Part shown: positions 1-9,017 of the stretch, in pieces
How positions within the stretch are numbered: the first letter of the stretch is position 1
Layout of the letters: each line of letters begins with the position of its first letter
Assembly (NCBI GenBank): GCA_963825595.1
Contig: CAWGUE010000008.1
Coordinates: 186,001 to 250,000 of the forward strand
DNA: 64,000 bases
Reading direction: 5' to 3'
DNA from: JARFQH01 sp963825595
GTDB taxonomy: Bacteria > Desulfobacterota > Desulfobacteria > Desulfobacterales > SG8-13
Notes under the pieces: generated by a model
What the model was told of the DNA's origin: nothing
The model's input: only the letters and a program-made list of their open reading frames with translations
The model's database searches: none
Translations under genes and position numbers: made by a program

Positions 1-1326
1 CCGCGATCCGTTCTGATCCGTGCCATCCGGTCCGTACTCGAAGAGCGACGGCAAATTATCGTCCAGGATGGCCACGCGCGCCCCCCTGAAGACAATCTCT
101 CCGAGCGGGCGATTACAGCAAGTGTCAAGCGGACCGTCGAGCAGGCATCGGCTCTGAATCTGCGCCGCACCATCAATGCCACCGGCATTGTCGTTCATAC
201 GAATCTGGGACGGTCGCTCCTGGCCGAAGCCGCCATTGAGAACCTTATTCAGATAAGCAGCCGGTACTCGAACCTGGAATATGACCTGAAAAAAGGGAAG
301 CGCGGATCCCGTTACGCCGCCGTGGAAGATATTATCTGTGAAATCAGCGGCGCCGAAGCCGCCATGGTTGTCAACAATAATGCCGGTGCCGTCCTGCTGG
401 CGCTCGAGACCGTGGCCAGAAATAAAAAGGTCATCGTTTCCAGGGGAGAGTTGGTGGAAATCGGCGGATCATTCCGAATACCGGACGTTATGGCCAAGAG
501 CGGTGGCATTTTGTGCGAGGTTGGCACCACCAATCGCACGCACCTCAGGGATTATGAAAATGCCATCGACGACCAAACCGCCCTGCTGCTCAAAGTTCAC
601 AAAAGCAATTACAGTGTCGTCGGATTTTCAGCCGAAGTGCCCCTCAGGGATCTCGTTACCCTGGGTCGCAAATACAACCTTCCGGTCATGGAAGACCTTG
701 GCAGTGGGACCTTTGTCGACTTTTCTCGGTACGGTCTGATGAAAGAGCCGACAGTACAGGAATCCGTCGCTGCCGGTGCCGAAATCATCACCTTCAGCAG
801 TGACAAGTTGCTGGGCGGTCCTCAGGCCGGTATAATTGTCGGTATGATCGACACCATCAACCGCATCAAAGGAAATCCGATCAATCGGGCCCTGCGAATC
901 GACAAAATGACGCTCGCGGCTTTAGAGGTCACATTGCGGCTCTATCGGGATCCCGAAAAAGCGGTTCAGACGATCCCCACACTGCGTATGCTGCTGCTGC
1001 CTGTGGCGGAGCTTGAAGAAAAAGCCGACCGGTTGAAAAAACTTCTTGAAGGGGTCGGTGAGGGTCGTCTGGCGATCCGGGCGCTCGATCTGTCGTCTCG
1101 GCCCGGCGGCGGTTCAATGCCGATGCTGGAACTGCCCAGTAAATGCCTCGGCCTAAAAGTGAGCGGGATGTCGGTCAATGCGATTGAAAAGGCCATGCGC
1201 CGTCACATCCCCCCTATTATCGGCAGAATCGAAGAGGACATGTACATCATGGATATGCGCACTATCCAAGATGACGAACTGGAGATCATTCAGAACGCAT
1301 TTCAAACCATACTGCAGAAGGACTGA
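1..1326 (+). CDS. selA: L-seryl-tRNA(Sec) selenium transferase, 5' end cut by window edge
   Basis: PLP-dependent enzyme that converts seryl-tRNA(Sec) to selenocysteyl-tRNA(Sec) with selenophosphate in the cytoplasm. The frame is open from base 1, so the true start lies upstream; about 441 residues are visible and SelA is usually about 460-470, so only a short N-terminal piece is missing. Visible family signatures are INATGIVVHTNLGRSLL (about residues 59-75), the glycine-rich NNNAGAVLLAL segment, and FSSDKLLGGPQAG, whose lysine (about residue 269 here) should hold PLP. The next gene starts 2 bases after the stop, so the two are probably co-transcribed. No selB or tRNA-Sec is visible. A SelA implies selenoproteins elsewhere in the genome, common in sulfate reducers. 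Confidence 0.95.
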   Translation, partial: PRSVLIRAIRSVLEERRQIIVQDGHARPPEDNLSERAITASVKRTVEQASALNLRRTINATGIVVHTNLGRSLLAEAAIENLIQISSRYSNLEYDLKKGKRGSRYAAVEDIICEISGAEAAMVVNNNAGAVLLALETVARNKKVIVSRGELVEIGGSFRIPDVMAKSGGILCEVGTTNRTHLRDYENAIDDQTALLLKVHKSNYSVVGFSAEVPLRDLVTLGRKYNLPVMEDLGSGTFVDFSRYGLMKEPTVQESVAAGAEIITFSSDKLLGGPQAGIIVGMIDTINRIKGNPINRALRIDKMTLAALEVTLRLYRDPEKAVQTIPTLRMLLLPVAELEEKADRLKKLLEGVGEGRLAIRALDLSSRPGGGSMPMLELPSKCLGLKVSGMSVNAIEKAMRRHIPPIIGRIEEDMYIMDMRTIQDDELEIIQNAFQTILQKD

Positions 1327-1328
1327 AA

Positions 1329-2678
1329 ATGACCCAGGATTCGAAAGACTTGAGACTCGACCTACCGGCTGCCCGCAACTTCATCATCTCCAAAGCGCAC
1401 ACCGTGACCAAACCGACGTGCAACCCTACCATCGAACCGGATGAAAACGGCGGACTTCTATCGACCTATCCCCATCTGCTCAAGGGCAAGTCCCTGATGA
1501 TACGTTCCATGAGCCGCCTGGAGGAAGTTTCCGTTTTCGGCACCGCCATGGTTCAAATCGACGGAATCCAATCCGAACCAAATTCAGTCTGTGGCGCCGT
1601 CTCTCGTGACATTCAGCTCAAGGTTGCCCAGGCCATAGAAGCCGCCTGCCAGTCAGTGGATGGTTTGTGGGGGCTTTCCGACAACGCTGCCTTCGGATGT
1701 TTTTTCCCCGGATGCAACCAGACGGAAACTGTAGATCTGGCCGGCAGGATCAAGAGTATATTGGCCGCAGGCTGCCATCATACCGTAACGATCGGTATCG
1801 CCGCTTTCCCCACGCTCGGCTACAAGAAAGACCAAATCCTCGAAAACGCCGGCAAGGCGCTGGAACATGCGAAGTTCTTCGGATCCGACAGCCTGGTTTG
1901 CTTCGACGCCATCAGCCTCAATATCAGCGGTGACAGGCTTTATGACGACGGCGATTTCCAGGGGGCCATCAACGAATTCAACACCGCTCTTTTGATCGAT
2001 GCCAAAGACGCCAATCTGCATAACAGCCTGGGGGTGTGCTACGGTGTTACCGGAGAATTCACAAAAGCGCTCGATCAATTCGCCGCCGCAATCGCTCTTG
2101 ATTCAAATGAAGCCCTGTCGCACTATAATGCCGCACTTGTCCATCTGCTTCTGGGGGAACGGGACAAAGCCATGGCCCACCTTCTCAAAGCAGACAGAAG
2201 TCCGCACCAATTGCACGAGGTGGCCCTGCAGCTGGGTCGACTGCACCTCGAGGACAAGGCCCTGGATAAAAGCAGGGACTACCTGGAAAAAGCGGCCGCC
2301 CTGCCGCCGCAATCGAGCGCCGTGTACGCGCTGCTTGGGGAATGTTTTGCGGGGCTCGGCCTGACCGGTGATGCCGTCACTGCGTACAAAAAGTCATTGC
2401 GGCTGAACGCCAACGATGCCGCATCGCTCTCCGGTCTGGGTTGGCTGTACGATACCATGGATAAAAATGCGGATATCGCCAAGACGTTTTGCCGACACAG
2501 CACAGAAATTGCCCCCCAGAACGGCCTCTACCGCTACCGACTAGGAAGGCTTTATTACAAGGAAAGTCGATTTGAAAAGGCCAAACTAGAGTTTCAGGCG
2601 GCCGTCGACTTGGGGTACGACGCGGCGTCGGTCGATCTTGAAAATGTTGAAAACCGCCTCTTGGACAAGGCTTCCTGA
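1329..2678 (+). CDS. GGDEF-like (degenerate) and TPR repeat protein
   Basis: 449 residues. Residues about 60-200 resemble the C-terminal half of a GGDEF domain: TVTIGIAAFP, then ILENAGKALEHAKFFGSD, which is the usual helix after the active site. The GGDEF signature itself is not recognisable (the matching place reads NAAFGCFFPG), so cyclase activity is unlikely. From about residue 205 to the end there are at least six TPR-like helical pairs (for example YDDGDFQGAINEFNTALLID and GDAVTAYKKSLRLNANDA). No signal peptide or membrane segment is evident, so it is probably cytoplasmic. It lies between selA and gmhA with gaps of 2-3 bases and is presumably co-transcribed. A scaffold role is inference; the function is unknown. 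Confidence 0.7.
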   Translation: MTQDSKDLRLDLPAARNFIISKAHTVTKPTCNPTIEPDENGGLLSTYPHLLKGKSLMIRSMSRLEEVSVFGTAMVQIDGIQSEPNSVCGAVSRDIQLKVAQAIEAACQSVDGLWGLSDNAAFGCFFPGCNQTETVDLAGRIKSILAAGCHHTVTIGIAAFPTLGYKKDQILENAGKALEHAKFFGSDSLVCFDAISLNISGDRLYDDGDFQGAINEFNTALLIDAKDANLHNSLGVCYGVTGEFTKALDQFAAAIALDSNEALSHYNAALVHLLLGERDKAMAHLLKADRSPHQLHEVALQLGRLHLEDKALDKSRDYLEKAAALPPQSSAVYALLGECFAGLGLTGDAVTAYKKSLRLNANDAASLSGLGWLYDTMDKNADIAKTFCRHSTEIAPQNGLYRYRLGRLYYKESRFEKAKLEFQAAVDLGYDAASVDLENVENRLLDKAS

Positions 2679-2681
2679 TCA

Positions 2682-3260
2682 ATGGACGATCTCATTCTGA
2701 ATATCCTGTCCGAAAGCCTGACGGTCAAAAAACACGCCGTAAGGAACAACCTGGAAAGCATTCAAACAGGTGCTCAACGTCTGGCTGACTGCATGGCCGC
2801 CGGATACAAGGTCCTCATCTTCGGTAACGGCGGCAGTGCGGCTGATGCCCAACATATTGCGGCCGAATTTGTCAATCGATTCATGATCGAGCGTCCGCCC
2901 ATGGCAGCGGTTGCCCTGACAACCGACACCTCGATCCTGACAAGCATCGGCAATGACTATCATTTCGAAGATATATTCTCCAAACAGGTTCAGGCCCTGG
3001 GGAAAAAGGGCGACATCGCATGGGGCATCAGCACCAGCGGGAATTCACCCAATGTGCTCAAAGGACTGCAGGCCGCCAAGGAAATGAACTTGTATACCAT
3101 CGGACTCGGGGGACGGGGCGGGAAAATGGTTTCTCTGGTCGACCTGGCCCTGACGGTGCCATCCGATACCACAGCCAGAATACAGGAAACCCATCTGACC
3201 ATTGCCCATATACTGTGCGAGCTTGTCGAAAGGATGCTTTATCCGCAACATTTTAAATAA
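2682..3260 (+). CDS. gmhA: D-sedoheptulose 7-phosphate isomerase
   Basis: 192 residues, normal length for GmhA. It converts sedoheptulose 7-phosphate to D-glycero-D-manno-heptose 7-phosphate, the first step of ADP-heptose synthesis for the LPS inner core. The SIS-domain signature FGNGGSAADAQHIAAEFVNRF is at about residues 47-67, STSGNSPNV at about 119-127, and the conserved ETHLTIAHILCELVE helix with the catalytic histidine is near the C-terminus. It starts 3 bases after the TPR gene stop. The presence of GmhA supports an outer-membrane bacterium with heptose-containing LPS. Other heptose genes are not in the window. Confidence 0.94.
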   Translation: MDDLILNILSESLTVKKHAVRNNLESIQTGAQRLADCMAAGYKVLIFGNGGSAADAQHIAAEFVNRFMIERPPMAAVALTTDTSILTSIGNDYHFEDIFSKQVQALGKKGDIAWGISTSGNSPNVLKGLQAAKEMNLYTIGLGGRGGKMVSLVDLALTVPSDTTARIQETHLTIAHILCELVERMLYPQHFK

Positions 3261-3540
3261 ACGCAAACTCTGCTTAAGGCTTGATTTTTCCTACCGGTTG
3301 ATTATTATGCCATGTTTACCCTCCCTTCCATCAATATAATAAAGTTTGGGTCCGAAGATGCCGGACGCAGCCTGGGGTTACACCGAACGGCGCATGCGCA
3401 CGGAATGTGATCCGGCAGAAGGCGGCGGTAACGACATTCAGACAGCCGAGAATATGGTACTGGCAAAAGGGCTGCCGGCACCGCTGCTTCCGGCCATTTG
3501 CGGAGTGTTATGCCGACTTAAGGAATTCGAGGAGATCGTC

Positions 3541-3768
3541 ATGCCAATATATGAATATCATTGTGAAGACTGTAACAGGGATTTCGAATGCCTGGTTTTC
3601 GGTGAAGAACAGCCGGATTGCCCGACCTGCAACAGCACAAGTGTCTGCAGGCTGATGTCGACTTGCGGCTTTGTCAGTAAGGGCAGTGGCGGCCATACGG
3701 TCGCCAAGTCCGCCGGTTCTGCCTGCAGTGGCTGTGCCGCCTCCAGCTGCTCGGGCTGTGGTCATTGA
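3541..3768 (+). CDS. FmdB-family zinc-ribbon protein
   Basis: 75 residues, beginning MPIYEYHCEDCNRDFE, the standard FmdB-type N-terminus. Two CxxC pairs (CEDC, CPTC) form a zinc ribbon, and the C-terminus is rich in Cys, Gly and Ser (CSGCAASSCSGCGH). A longer reading from 3346 is open, but the ATG at 3541 has a GGAG ribosome site just upstream and matches the family start. The stop almost touches hemC, so the gene probably heads or belongs to the heme operon. FmdB proteins were named from a putative formamidase regulator; their true role is unknown. The extra CxxC-rich tail is common in sulfate reducers. Confidence 0.88.
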   Translation: MPIYEYHCEDCNRDFECLVFGEEQPDCPTCNSTSVCRLMSTCGFVSKGSGGHTVAKSAGSACSGCAASSCSGCGH

Positions 3769-3770
3769 TC

Positions 3771-4706
3771 ATGAAAGATTCGCTGCGAATCGGTACCAGG
3801 AGGAGCCAGCTCGCTCTGTGGCAGGCCAACTGGGTTAAATCGGAGCTGCTCAAGCGCTATCCTTCCCTTTCGATCCAGCTCGTCACCATTAAAACCAAAG
3901 GTGATAAAATTCTGGATGTTCCGCTGGCGAAAGTCGGCGGTAAGGGGCTTTTTGTAAAAGAAATCGAAGAAGCGCTGCTGGATAACCGGGTCGACTTGGC
4001 GGTTCACAGCATGAAAGACATGCCGGCCGACCTGCCGCCCGGTCTCTGTATCGGCCCGGTGCCCCAACGCGCGAATCCGGCCGATGTTCTGATTGCCAAA
4101 GATAACGTTCCTCTTGCCCGGCTCCCCGCCGGCGCCCGGATCGGAACCAGCAGTCTCCGCCGGGCGGCTCAGTTGCGCTGCGCCCGCCCTGAAATAGACA
4201 TCGTCCCGCTGAGAGGTAACCTGGACACCCGCTTGAGAAAACTGGTTGATCCGGCCGAAGCGCTCGACGCGATCATACTTGCCGCCGCCGGTGTTCTGCG
4301 TCTCGGTTTGGAAAATCGTATCACGGAGTATCTCGATAGCCGTATCATGCTGCCGGCAGCCGGTCAGGGTGCCCTTTGCATCGAGGTCCGGCAGAGCGAC
4401 CGCGCGGTCGCTGAAATAGTCGATATCCTGAATCATCCCCCCACTGCGCTGGCTGTCGCAGGTGAACGCTCTTTTTTGCATCGACTAGAGGGCAGTTGCC
4501 AGGTTCCCATCGCAGCTTACGCCGAAATTGAGGGTAACCGGATCCAGCTTGACGGTCTCGTGGCCGATGTCGATGGCCGCAAGGTCATTCGGGAACGCCA
4601 TGACGGACCGGCGGATTCTGCAGAGACGATCGGCCGCGAACTCGCCGATCAACTCCTCGCCAAGGGCGCAGACAAAATTCTGGAGGAACTGGCAGCCGAT
4701 GAATAA
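3771..4706 (+). CDS. hemC: Hydroxymethylbilane synthase (porphobilinogen deaminase)
   Basis: 311 residues from the ATG at 3771 (a TTG two codons upstream is possible but less likely). It joins four porphobilinogens into hydroxymethylbilane. The N-terminus SLRIGTRRSQLALWQA is diagnostic, as are the HSMKDMP motif and GARIGTSSLRRAAQ; the cysteine in LEGSCQVPIAAY (about residue 242) should carry the dipyrromethane cofactor. It starts 2 bases after the FmdB gene, and the next gene overlaps its end by 8 bases, so these form a tetrapyrrole operon feeding siroheme, heme and cobalamin. Confidence 0.96.
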   Translation: MKDSLRIGTRRSQLALWQANWVKSELLKRYPSLSIQLVTIKTKGDKILDVPLAKVGGKGLFVKEIEEALLDNRVDLAVHSMKDMPADLPPGLCIGPVPQRANPADVLIAKDNVPLARLPAGARIGTSSLRRAAQLRCARPEIDIVPLRGNLDTRLRKLVDPAEALDAIILAAAGVLRLGLENRITEYLDSRIMLPAAGQGALCIEVRQSDRAVAEIVDILNHPPTALAVAGERSFLHRLEGSCQVPIAAYAEIEGNRIQLDGLVADVDGRKVIRERHDGPADSAETIGRELADQLLAKGADKILEELAADE

Positions 4707-6240
4707 CTTCCCGCAAAATGGATTGGTCTACCTCGTGGGGGCGGGCCCCGGCGACCCCGGCCTGATAACCGTCAAGGGGCTGGAATGCATCCGCAAGGCT
4801 TCCGTCATCATTTACGACTACCTGGCCGCCCCTTTCCTGTTGACATACGCCCGCCACGATGCCGAGCTTATATACGTCGGCAAGAAAGGCGGTGATCATA
4901 CGCTTTCACAGGAGGGGATCAACGCCCTCATCGTAGAAAAAGCCCGGGGGGGTGCGACGGTTGCCCGATTGAAAGGTGGTGATCCGTTCATATTCGGCCG
5001 GGGCGGGGAAGAAGCTGAGGTCCTTGTCGACGCGGGCATCCCGTTTGAAATCGTACCGGGCGTCACCTCCGCTATTGCCGCACCGGCCTATGCCGGAATC
5101 CCGCTGACCCACAGGAAATACACCACCTCTGTCGCGTTCGTCACCGGGCATGAAGATCCATCCAAGGAGGTCTCGACTATCGACTGGGACGCCTTGTCTA
5201 AGGGCATCGGCACCCTGGTGTTCTTTATGGGTGTTAAAAATCTGCCCCAGATCACCCGGCGCCTGATTCAACACGGCAAGCCGGCCGGCACTCCGGTGGC
5301 CCTTGTCCGCTGGGGGACAACCGCGCGCCAACAGACGGTATCCGGCACACTCGAGAATATCGTCCAGCGCGCCAAAGACGCCGGGATTAAAGCCCCGGCC
5401 ATTATCGTCGTGGGTGACGTGGTGACATTGCGGCCGGCCATGAAATGGTTCGACAAACGGCCCCTGTTTGGCAAACGGATCGTCGTCACCCGGGCCAGAG
5501 CTCAGGCCAGCGACCTTATCCAGCTTTTGTCCGAACTCGGTGCCGAGTGTCTCGAATTCCCGACGATCAAAGTCGAACCACCAACAGACTGGTCGCCTTT
5601 GGATAAAGCGCTTGAAAATATCGGCGATTACAGCTGGTTGGTTTTCACCAGTGTCAACGGCGTAAAGTTCTTCTTTGAACGGCTTTTTGCGCTGGGCAAG
5701 GATGTCCGCATTCTGGGACACTTGCATACCGCTGCTATCGGTCCGGCAACCGCCGAAAAACTGATGGGTTTTGGCCTGAAAAGCGACATCATTCCGGACA
5801 GCTACCGGGCAGAGGCCGTCGTGGCGGCTTTCGGGCGATTGGATATTGTCGGCCAAAAAATCCTGCTGCCGCGGGCGGCGGAAGCACGCCCTATTCTGCC
5901 GCAGGAGCTGACAATGATGGGGGCCACGGTCGATGAAATCACCGTATATCACACCCGACCGGTATCTGATCATGCAGACCGCCTGATCGAAGCGCTAGAT
6001 GCCAAGGCGATCGATATGATCACCTTCACGAGTTCATCCACCGTTTCCAACTTCAAGACCCTGCTGCCCGCGGATCGATTTCCGGAATTGATCGAGGCGG
6101 CAACCATTGCCAGCATCGGCCCGATCACCACGGAGACCGCTGAAAAATTAGGATTCAAGGTTCACCTCACCGCCGAAAAATTCACCATACCCGGTCTGGT
6201 GGAGGCCATCCTGAATTACACAGACTGCTCAGGCAAGTGA
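4699..6240 (+). CDS. cobA-hemD: Uroporphyrinogen-III C-methyltransferase / uroporphyrinogen-III synthase fusion
   Basis: 513 residues with two enzymes in one chain. Residues about 8-250 are SUMT (CobA): VYLVGAGPGDPGLITVKG at the start, then GGDPFIFGRGGEEAE, using SAM to make precorrin-2. Residues about 260-510 are HemD, which cyclises hydroxymethylbilane: it opens FGKRIVVTRARAQASDL and ends with FTSSSTVSNF and a GPITTETAEKLG segment. The ATG at 4699 overlaps the end of hemC and has GGAGG 10-15 bases upstream. CobA-HemD fusions are typical of sulfate reducers, where precorrin-2 is the branch point to siroheme (for sulfite reductase), to heme by the alternative route, and to cobalamin; that pathway use is inferred here. 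Confidence 0.95.
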   Translation: MNNFPQNGLVYLVGAGPGDPGLITVKGLECIRKASVIIYDYLAAPFLLTYARHDAELIYVGKKGGDHTLSQEGINALIVEKARGGATVARLKGGDPFIFGRGGEEAEVLVDAGIPFEIVPGVTSAIAAPAYAGIPLTHRKYTTSVAFVTGHEDPSKEVSTIDWDALSKGIGTLVFFMGVKNLPQITRRLIQHGKPAGTPVALVRWGTTARQQTVSGTLENIVQRAKDAGIKAPAIIVVGDVVTLRPAMKWFDKRPLFGKRIVVTRARAQASDLIQLLSELGAECLEFPTIKVEPPTDWSPLDKALENIGDYSWLVFTSVNGVKFFFERLFALGKDVRILGHLHTAAIGPATAEKLMGFGLKSDIIPDSYRAEAVVAAFGRLDIVGQKILLPRAAEARPILPQELTMMGATVDEITVYHTRPVSDHADRLIEALDAKAIDMITFTSSSTVSNFKTLLPADRFPELIEAATIASIGPITTETAEKLGFKVHLTAEKFTIPGLVEAILNYTDCSGK

Positions 6241-6703
6241 GGTCGGAGCGACGCAGAACGACGGCCGCAAGTCCATCCCCCGTTCGAATCCTTACCGCTA
6301 AGGGTGCCATCCCATCACACAGAGAGGGCTTGCCTGCGGTACTTGTCGGAGCGCCCGTTGAACCGGCAACCACGCTCTCATTGACTATCCTGTCATAACA
6401 ATTCATTGACCTGTCTGAACGGATTGATATAACGGTTACGTATACAACTGGTCCATATCCATTTTTAAATCTCGATTTTGGCGGAAGGTGGAGCCATCCC
6501 CCGAAGCAGTTGATAGACAGAGCGGTCCCTACCGCGGCTTATACAGAAATGCAGGGCCCTCAGAATTCAGGCTGCAGGGGCCTCTCTCATCCCTTTCGGT
6601 GAACTCAGCCATCCAAGGGATTAAATCCGTTTCAAGATGGCCTCACATTCTTTCGTGCATCACCCGGCGATCCGCAGCAGACGACATAAGCGAAGGAAAC
6701 CGC
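6241..6703. other. Intergenic stretch before the M20 peptidase
   Basis: 463 bases with no convincing gene. The peptidase frame is open upstream to 6488, but the ATG at 6704 fits the protein better. A TTCGAATCC stretch near 6286 looks like a tRNA T-loop, yet no cloverleaf can be drawn around it. The likely promoter at 6406-6433 lies in this stretch. Confidence 0.5.
6406..6433 (+). promoter_or_regulatory. Candidate sigma-70 promoter for peptidase-gpgS pair
   Basis: TTGACC, 16 bases, TATAAC. It would start transcription near 6440 and leave a leader of about 265 bases before the ATG at 6704. Prediction by eye only. Confidence 0.4.
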
Positions 6704-7861
6704 ATGGGCAAAACACTTGACCAACTGCCGGCGATGGTCGATCTGATCCGTGCCGTCAAAGAAACGATAATCACCAACATTATCTTGATCGGCCAGACGC
6801 CCGCCCCCACCTTCAGGGAAAGGAACAGGGCACAAGTCTTTCTCGAGCGACTGGTGGAGTTTCAGGTTGATGAATGCACCACCGATGGGTACCGCAATCC
6901 GATCGGCGTTATTCGCGGAACCGAAGCCGAAAGACCCCCGATTTTCGTCGTGGCCCACCTGGACACCCTCGCAATCAAAGACATCGATCATCACTACCGT
7001 GTCAAGAAAGATGCCATTATCGGTCCCGGGCTCATCGATAACTCGTTAGGCGTCGGGGTTCTGATATCGTTGCCGGAAATTTTTCGTCACTTAAATCTGC
7101 GCTTTCGATCGGACATTGTTCTGGCCGGTGTGATTCAGTCTATCGGCAAAGGTAATCTGCGGGGCATCCGTCACCTCGTCAAGACATGGCCGTCCCCGAT
7201 CCGCGGTGCCGTCTGCCTCGAAGGCGCCGAACTGGGGCGGTTAAGCTATTATTCCGACGGCATGATCCGCTGCGAGGTGGAATGCGACATCGAACCGTCG
7301 AGTGGATGGGAACAGAAATTCAAGCCGAATGCCATAATCATCGTCAATGAGCTGATAAACCAGATTCTAACACTGCGGCTGCCTCAGAGACCTCGCGCCC
7401 GGGTCATCATCGGAAAAATTTCAGGCGGGATCAAGCACGGCAGCATACCCCATGCCGCATCCTTGGGTTTCGAGATCCAGGGAGACTCCGAAAAAATGAC
7501 CAAATCAATTCTCAAAAATATAAAAGACATCGTCGCCGGTGTCGGGCACGAGTACGAAGTCGATTTGAATCTTAAAGTAATCAGCAACAGCAATGCCGCC
7601 AGATTAGCGTACAGTCATCCCCTGGTGAAGGGTACGGTTGAGGTGATGCAGAAGTTGGGTTTGAAACCGACCAGCGGTTCAAGCGAATCGGAACTGTCCA
7701 TTTTTTTAGCACACAAGATCCCTGCAGTGACACTCGGCATTACCCGCGGTCGTCATCACCTGCTTGAAAAATCCCGCGTCAAAATCGAACCGATGTTCAG
7801 GGGTATTGCTCAGGTTGTCGGTGTTATCCAGGCCATTGATGACGGGGTGTGCGATGGATAA
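6704..7861 (+). CDS. M20-type metallopeptidase / amidohydrolase-like protein
   Basis: 385 residues from the ATG at 6704, preceded by GAAGGA. Likely metal ligands of the M20/M28/M42 clan are visible: HxD in VVAHLDTLAI (about residue 85), the bridging Asp in GPGLIDNSLGVG (about 112), Glu residues in CLEGAELGR, SSESELS, and a late His in GRHHLLEKS. The substrate cannot be read from the sequence. No signal peptide is seen. Its last codons overlap the start of the glucosyl-3-phosphoglycerate synthase gene (ATG at 7854), so the two are translationally coupled and may share a pathway, although a peptidase has no known part in glucosylglycerate synthesis. Confidence 0.75.
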   Translation: MGKTLDQLPAMVDLIRAVKETIITNIILIGQTPAPTFRERNRAQVFLERLVEFQVDECTTDGYRNPIGVIRGTEAERPPIFVVAHLDTLAIKDIDHHYRVKKDAIIGPGLIDNSLGVGVLISLPEIFRHLNLRFRSDIVLAGVIQSIGKGNLRGIRHLVKTWPSPIRGAVCLEGAELGRLSYYSDGMIRCEVECDIEPSSGWEQKFKPNAIIIVNELINQILTLRLPQRPRARVIIGKISGGIKHGSIPHAASLGFEIQGDSEKMTKSILKNIKDIVAGVGHEYEVDLNLKVISNSNAARLAYSHPLVKGTVEVMQKLGLKPTSGSSESELSIFLAHKIPAVTLGITRGRHHLLEKSRVKIEPMFRGIAQVVGVIQAIDDGVCDG

Positions 7862-8879
7862 TTCCTGGCTCAACAGCAACACCTTCCACCACAGTGATTT
7901 CTGTGACATCGGTCGCTTGGTCGAACACAAGCAACGCAAAAAACTGACGATTTCACTGTGCCTGCCAACACTGAACGAAGAAAGAACGATTGCCAAAGAG
8001 ATTGTGATCATGCGCTCGGAATTGATGATCCGCTATCCATTGCTGGATGAAATCGTGGTCATCGATTCCGGTTCGACGGATCGAACGCTTGAAGTTGCCA
8101 AAGCCTTTGGTGCGGACGTATTCGAAGCGGACCTTATTCTTCCGCACCTGGACAGGTTCAAAGGCAAAGGCGAAAATCTCTGGAAAGCACTCTACGCCAC
8201 TAAAGGGGATATCATTGTCTACCTGGATGCCGACATCAAAAATATCCACCACCGGTTTGCTTATGGGCTCATCGGACCACTGCTGCGCGACGACAACATA
8301 AAATTCACGAAAGCTTTTTACGATCGTCCCATCGCAACGGGCAAAAGTAAAATTCGGCCAACCGGCGGAGGGCGGGTGACCGAACTCGTTATCCGTCCCC
8401 TCTTCTCTCTTTTCTTCCCACAGCTGACCCAAATTATACAACCCTTGTCTGGGGAATACGCTGGTTACCGGGAAGTGTTCGAAAACATACCCTTTCCCAT
8501 CGGCTATGGTGTGGAAACGAGCATGCTCTTGGACATTTGTGAAAAGTGGGGCCTTGATGTCATGGCCCAGGTCGATCTCGAAAAGCGGGTTCATCGTAAC
8601 CAGGACACCAAAGCGCTCGGCAAAATGGCCTTCGTCATTCTCGACACATTCTTCAGACGCATTGAAAGGCAGCAGATAATTGAACTCAAAGAGATTCTCC
8701 ACAAAGAAATGATCCAGTACAAGCTCGTGAAAAACAAGATCCAACCGGACACGTTCAAGATTAAAGGGGTCGAGCGCCCGCCGATGGTTGATATTCCCGA
8801 ATATCGGCAAAAATTCGAATCCGTTTCAGAACATTCCAATACGGATCCGGAGGCGGTTTTACCGACCTGTCCGGACTGA
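7854..8879 (+). CDS. gpgS: Glucosyl-3-phosphoglycerate synthase
   Basis: 341 residues. A GT81-type glycosyltransferase that should transfer glucose from an NDP-glucose to 3-phosphoglycerate, giving glucosyl-3-phosphoglycerate, the precursor of the compatible solute glucosylglycerate. Family marks are LCLPTLNEERTI near residue 38, VVIDSGSTDRT (about 65-75), the metal-binding DAD in VYLDADIKN (about 124-127), RVTELVIRPL, and SGEYAGYREVFENIPFPIGYGVE. The start is the ATG overlapping the peptidase stop. No dedicated phosphatase (GpgP or MpgP) is seen next door; the gpmA-like protein at 18.6 kb looks like a true mutase. A phosphorylase for the product may be the GH13 gene at 21.5 kb. Confidence 0.87.
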   Translation: MDNSWLNSNTFHHSDFCDIGRLVEHKQRKKLTISLCLPTLNEERTIAKEIVIMRSELMIRYPLLDEIVVIDSGSTDRTLEVAKAFGADVFEADLILPHLDRFKGKGENLWKALYATKGDIIVYLDADIKNIHHRFAYGLIGPLLRDDNIKFTKAFYDRPIATGKSKIRPTGGGRVTELVIRPLFSLFFPQLTQIIQPLSGEYAGYREVFENIPFPIGYGVETSMLLDICEKWGLDVMAQVDLEKRVHRNQDTKALGKMAFVILDTFFRRIERQQIIELKEILHKEMIQYKLVKNKIQPDTFKIKGVERPPMVDIPEYRQKFESVSEHSNTDPEAVLPTCPD

Positions 8880-8956
8880 ACAAGCCGACTATCTCATCTA
8901 TCGACCAGATTAGCAAAAGGGCAAATGCAATTTTTGATATAAGCGGGTTGGCCTGT

Positions 8957-8985
8957 TTGACACCTGTGGTAAACGGCGATAGATT
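8957..8985 (+). promoter_or_regulatory. Candidate sigma-70 promoter for moaA
   Basis: Perfect -35 TTGACA, a 17-base spacer and TAGATT as -10. Transcription would begin near 8992, leaving a leader of about 26 bases, too short for a molybdenum-cofactor riboswitch. Confidence 0.6.
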
Positions 8986-9017
8986 CAAGCTTAAAACAAC
9001 GTATAGGATTATATTTA

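Noticed and set aside
3346..3540. 65-residue N-terminal extension of the FmdB-type gene
   Set aside because: The family starts at MPIYEYHCEDC and that ATG has its own ribosome site.
4528..4698. Longer start for cobA-hemD inside hemC
   Set aside because: It is a shadow of hemC; the ATG at 4699 has a ribosome site and the normal SUMT beginning.
6270..6320. tRNA-like T-loop (GTTCGAATCC)
   Set aside because: No matching stem, anticodon arm or acceptor stem could be drawn on either strand.
8880..9017. Molybdenum-cofactor riboswitch before moaA
   Set aside because: The promoter lies too close to the gene, leaving a leader of about 26 bases.
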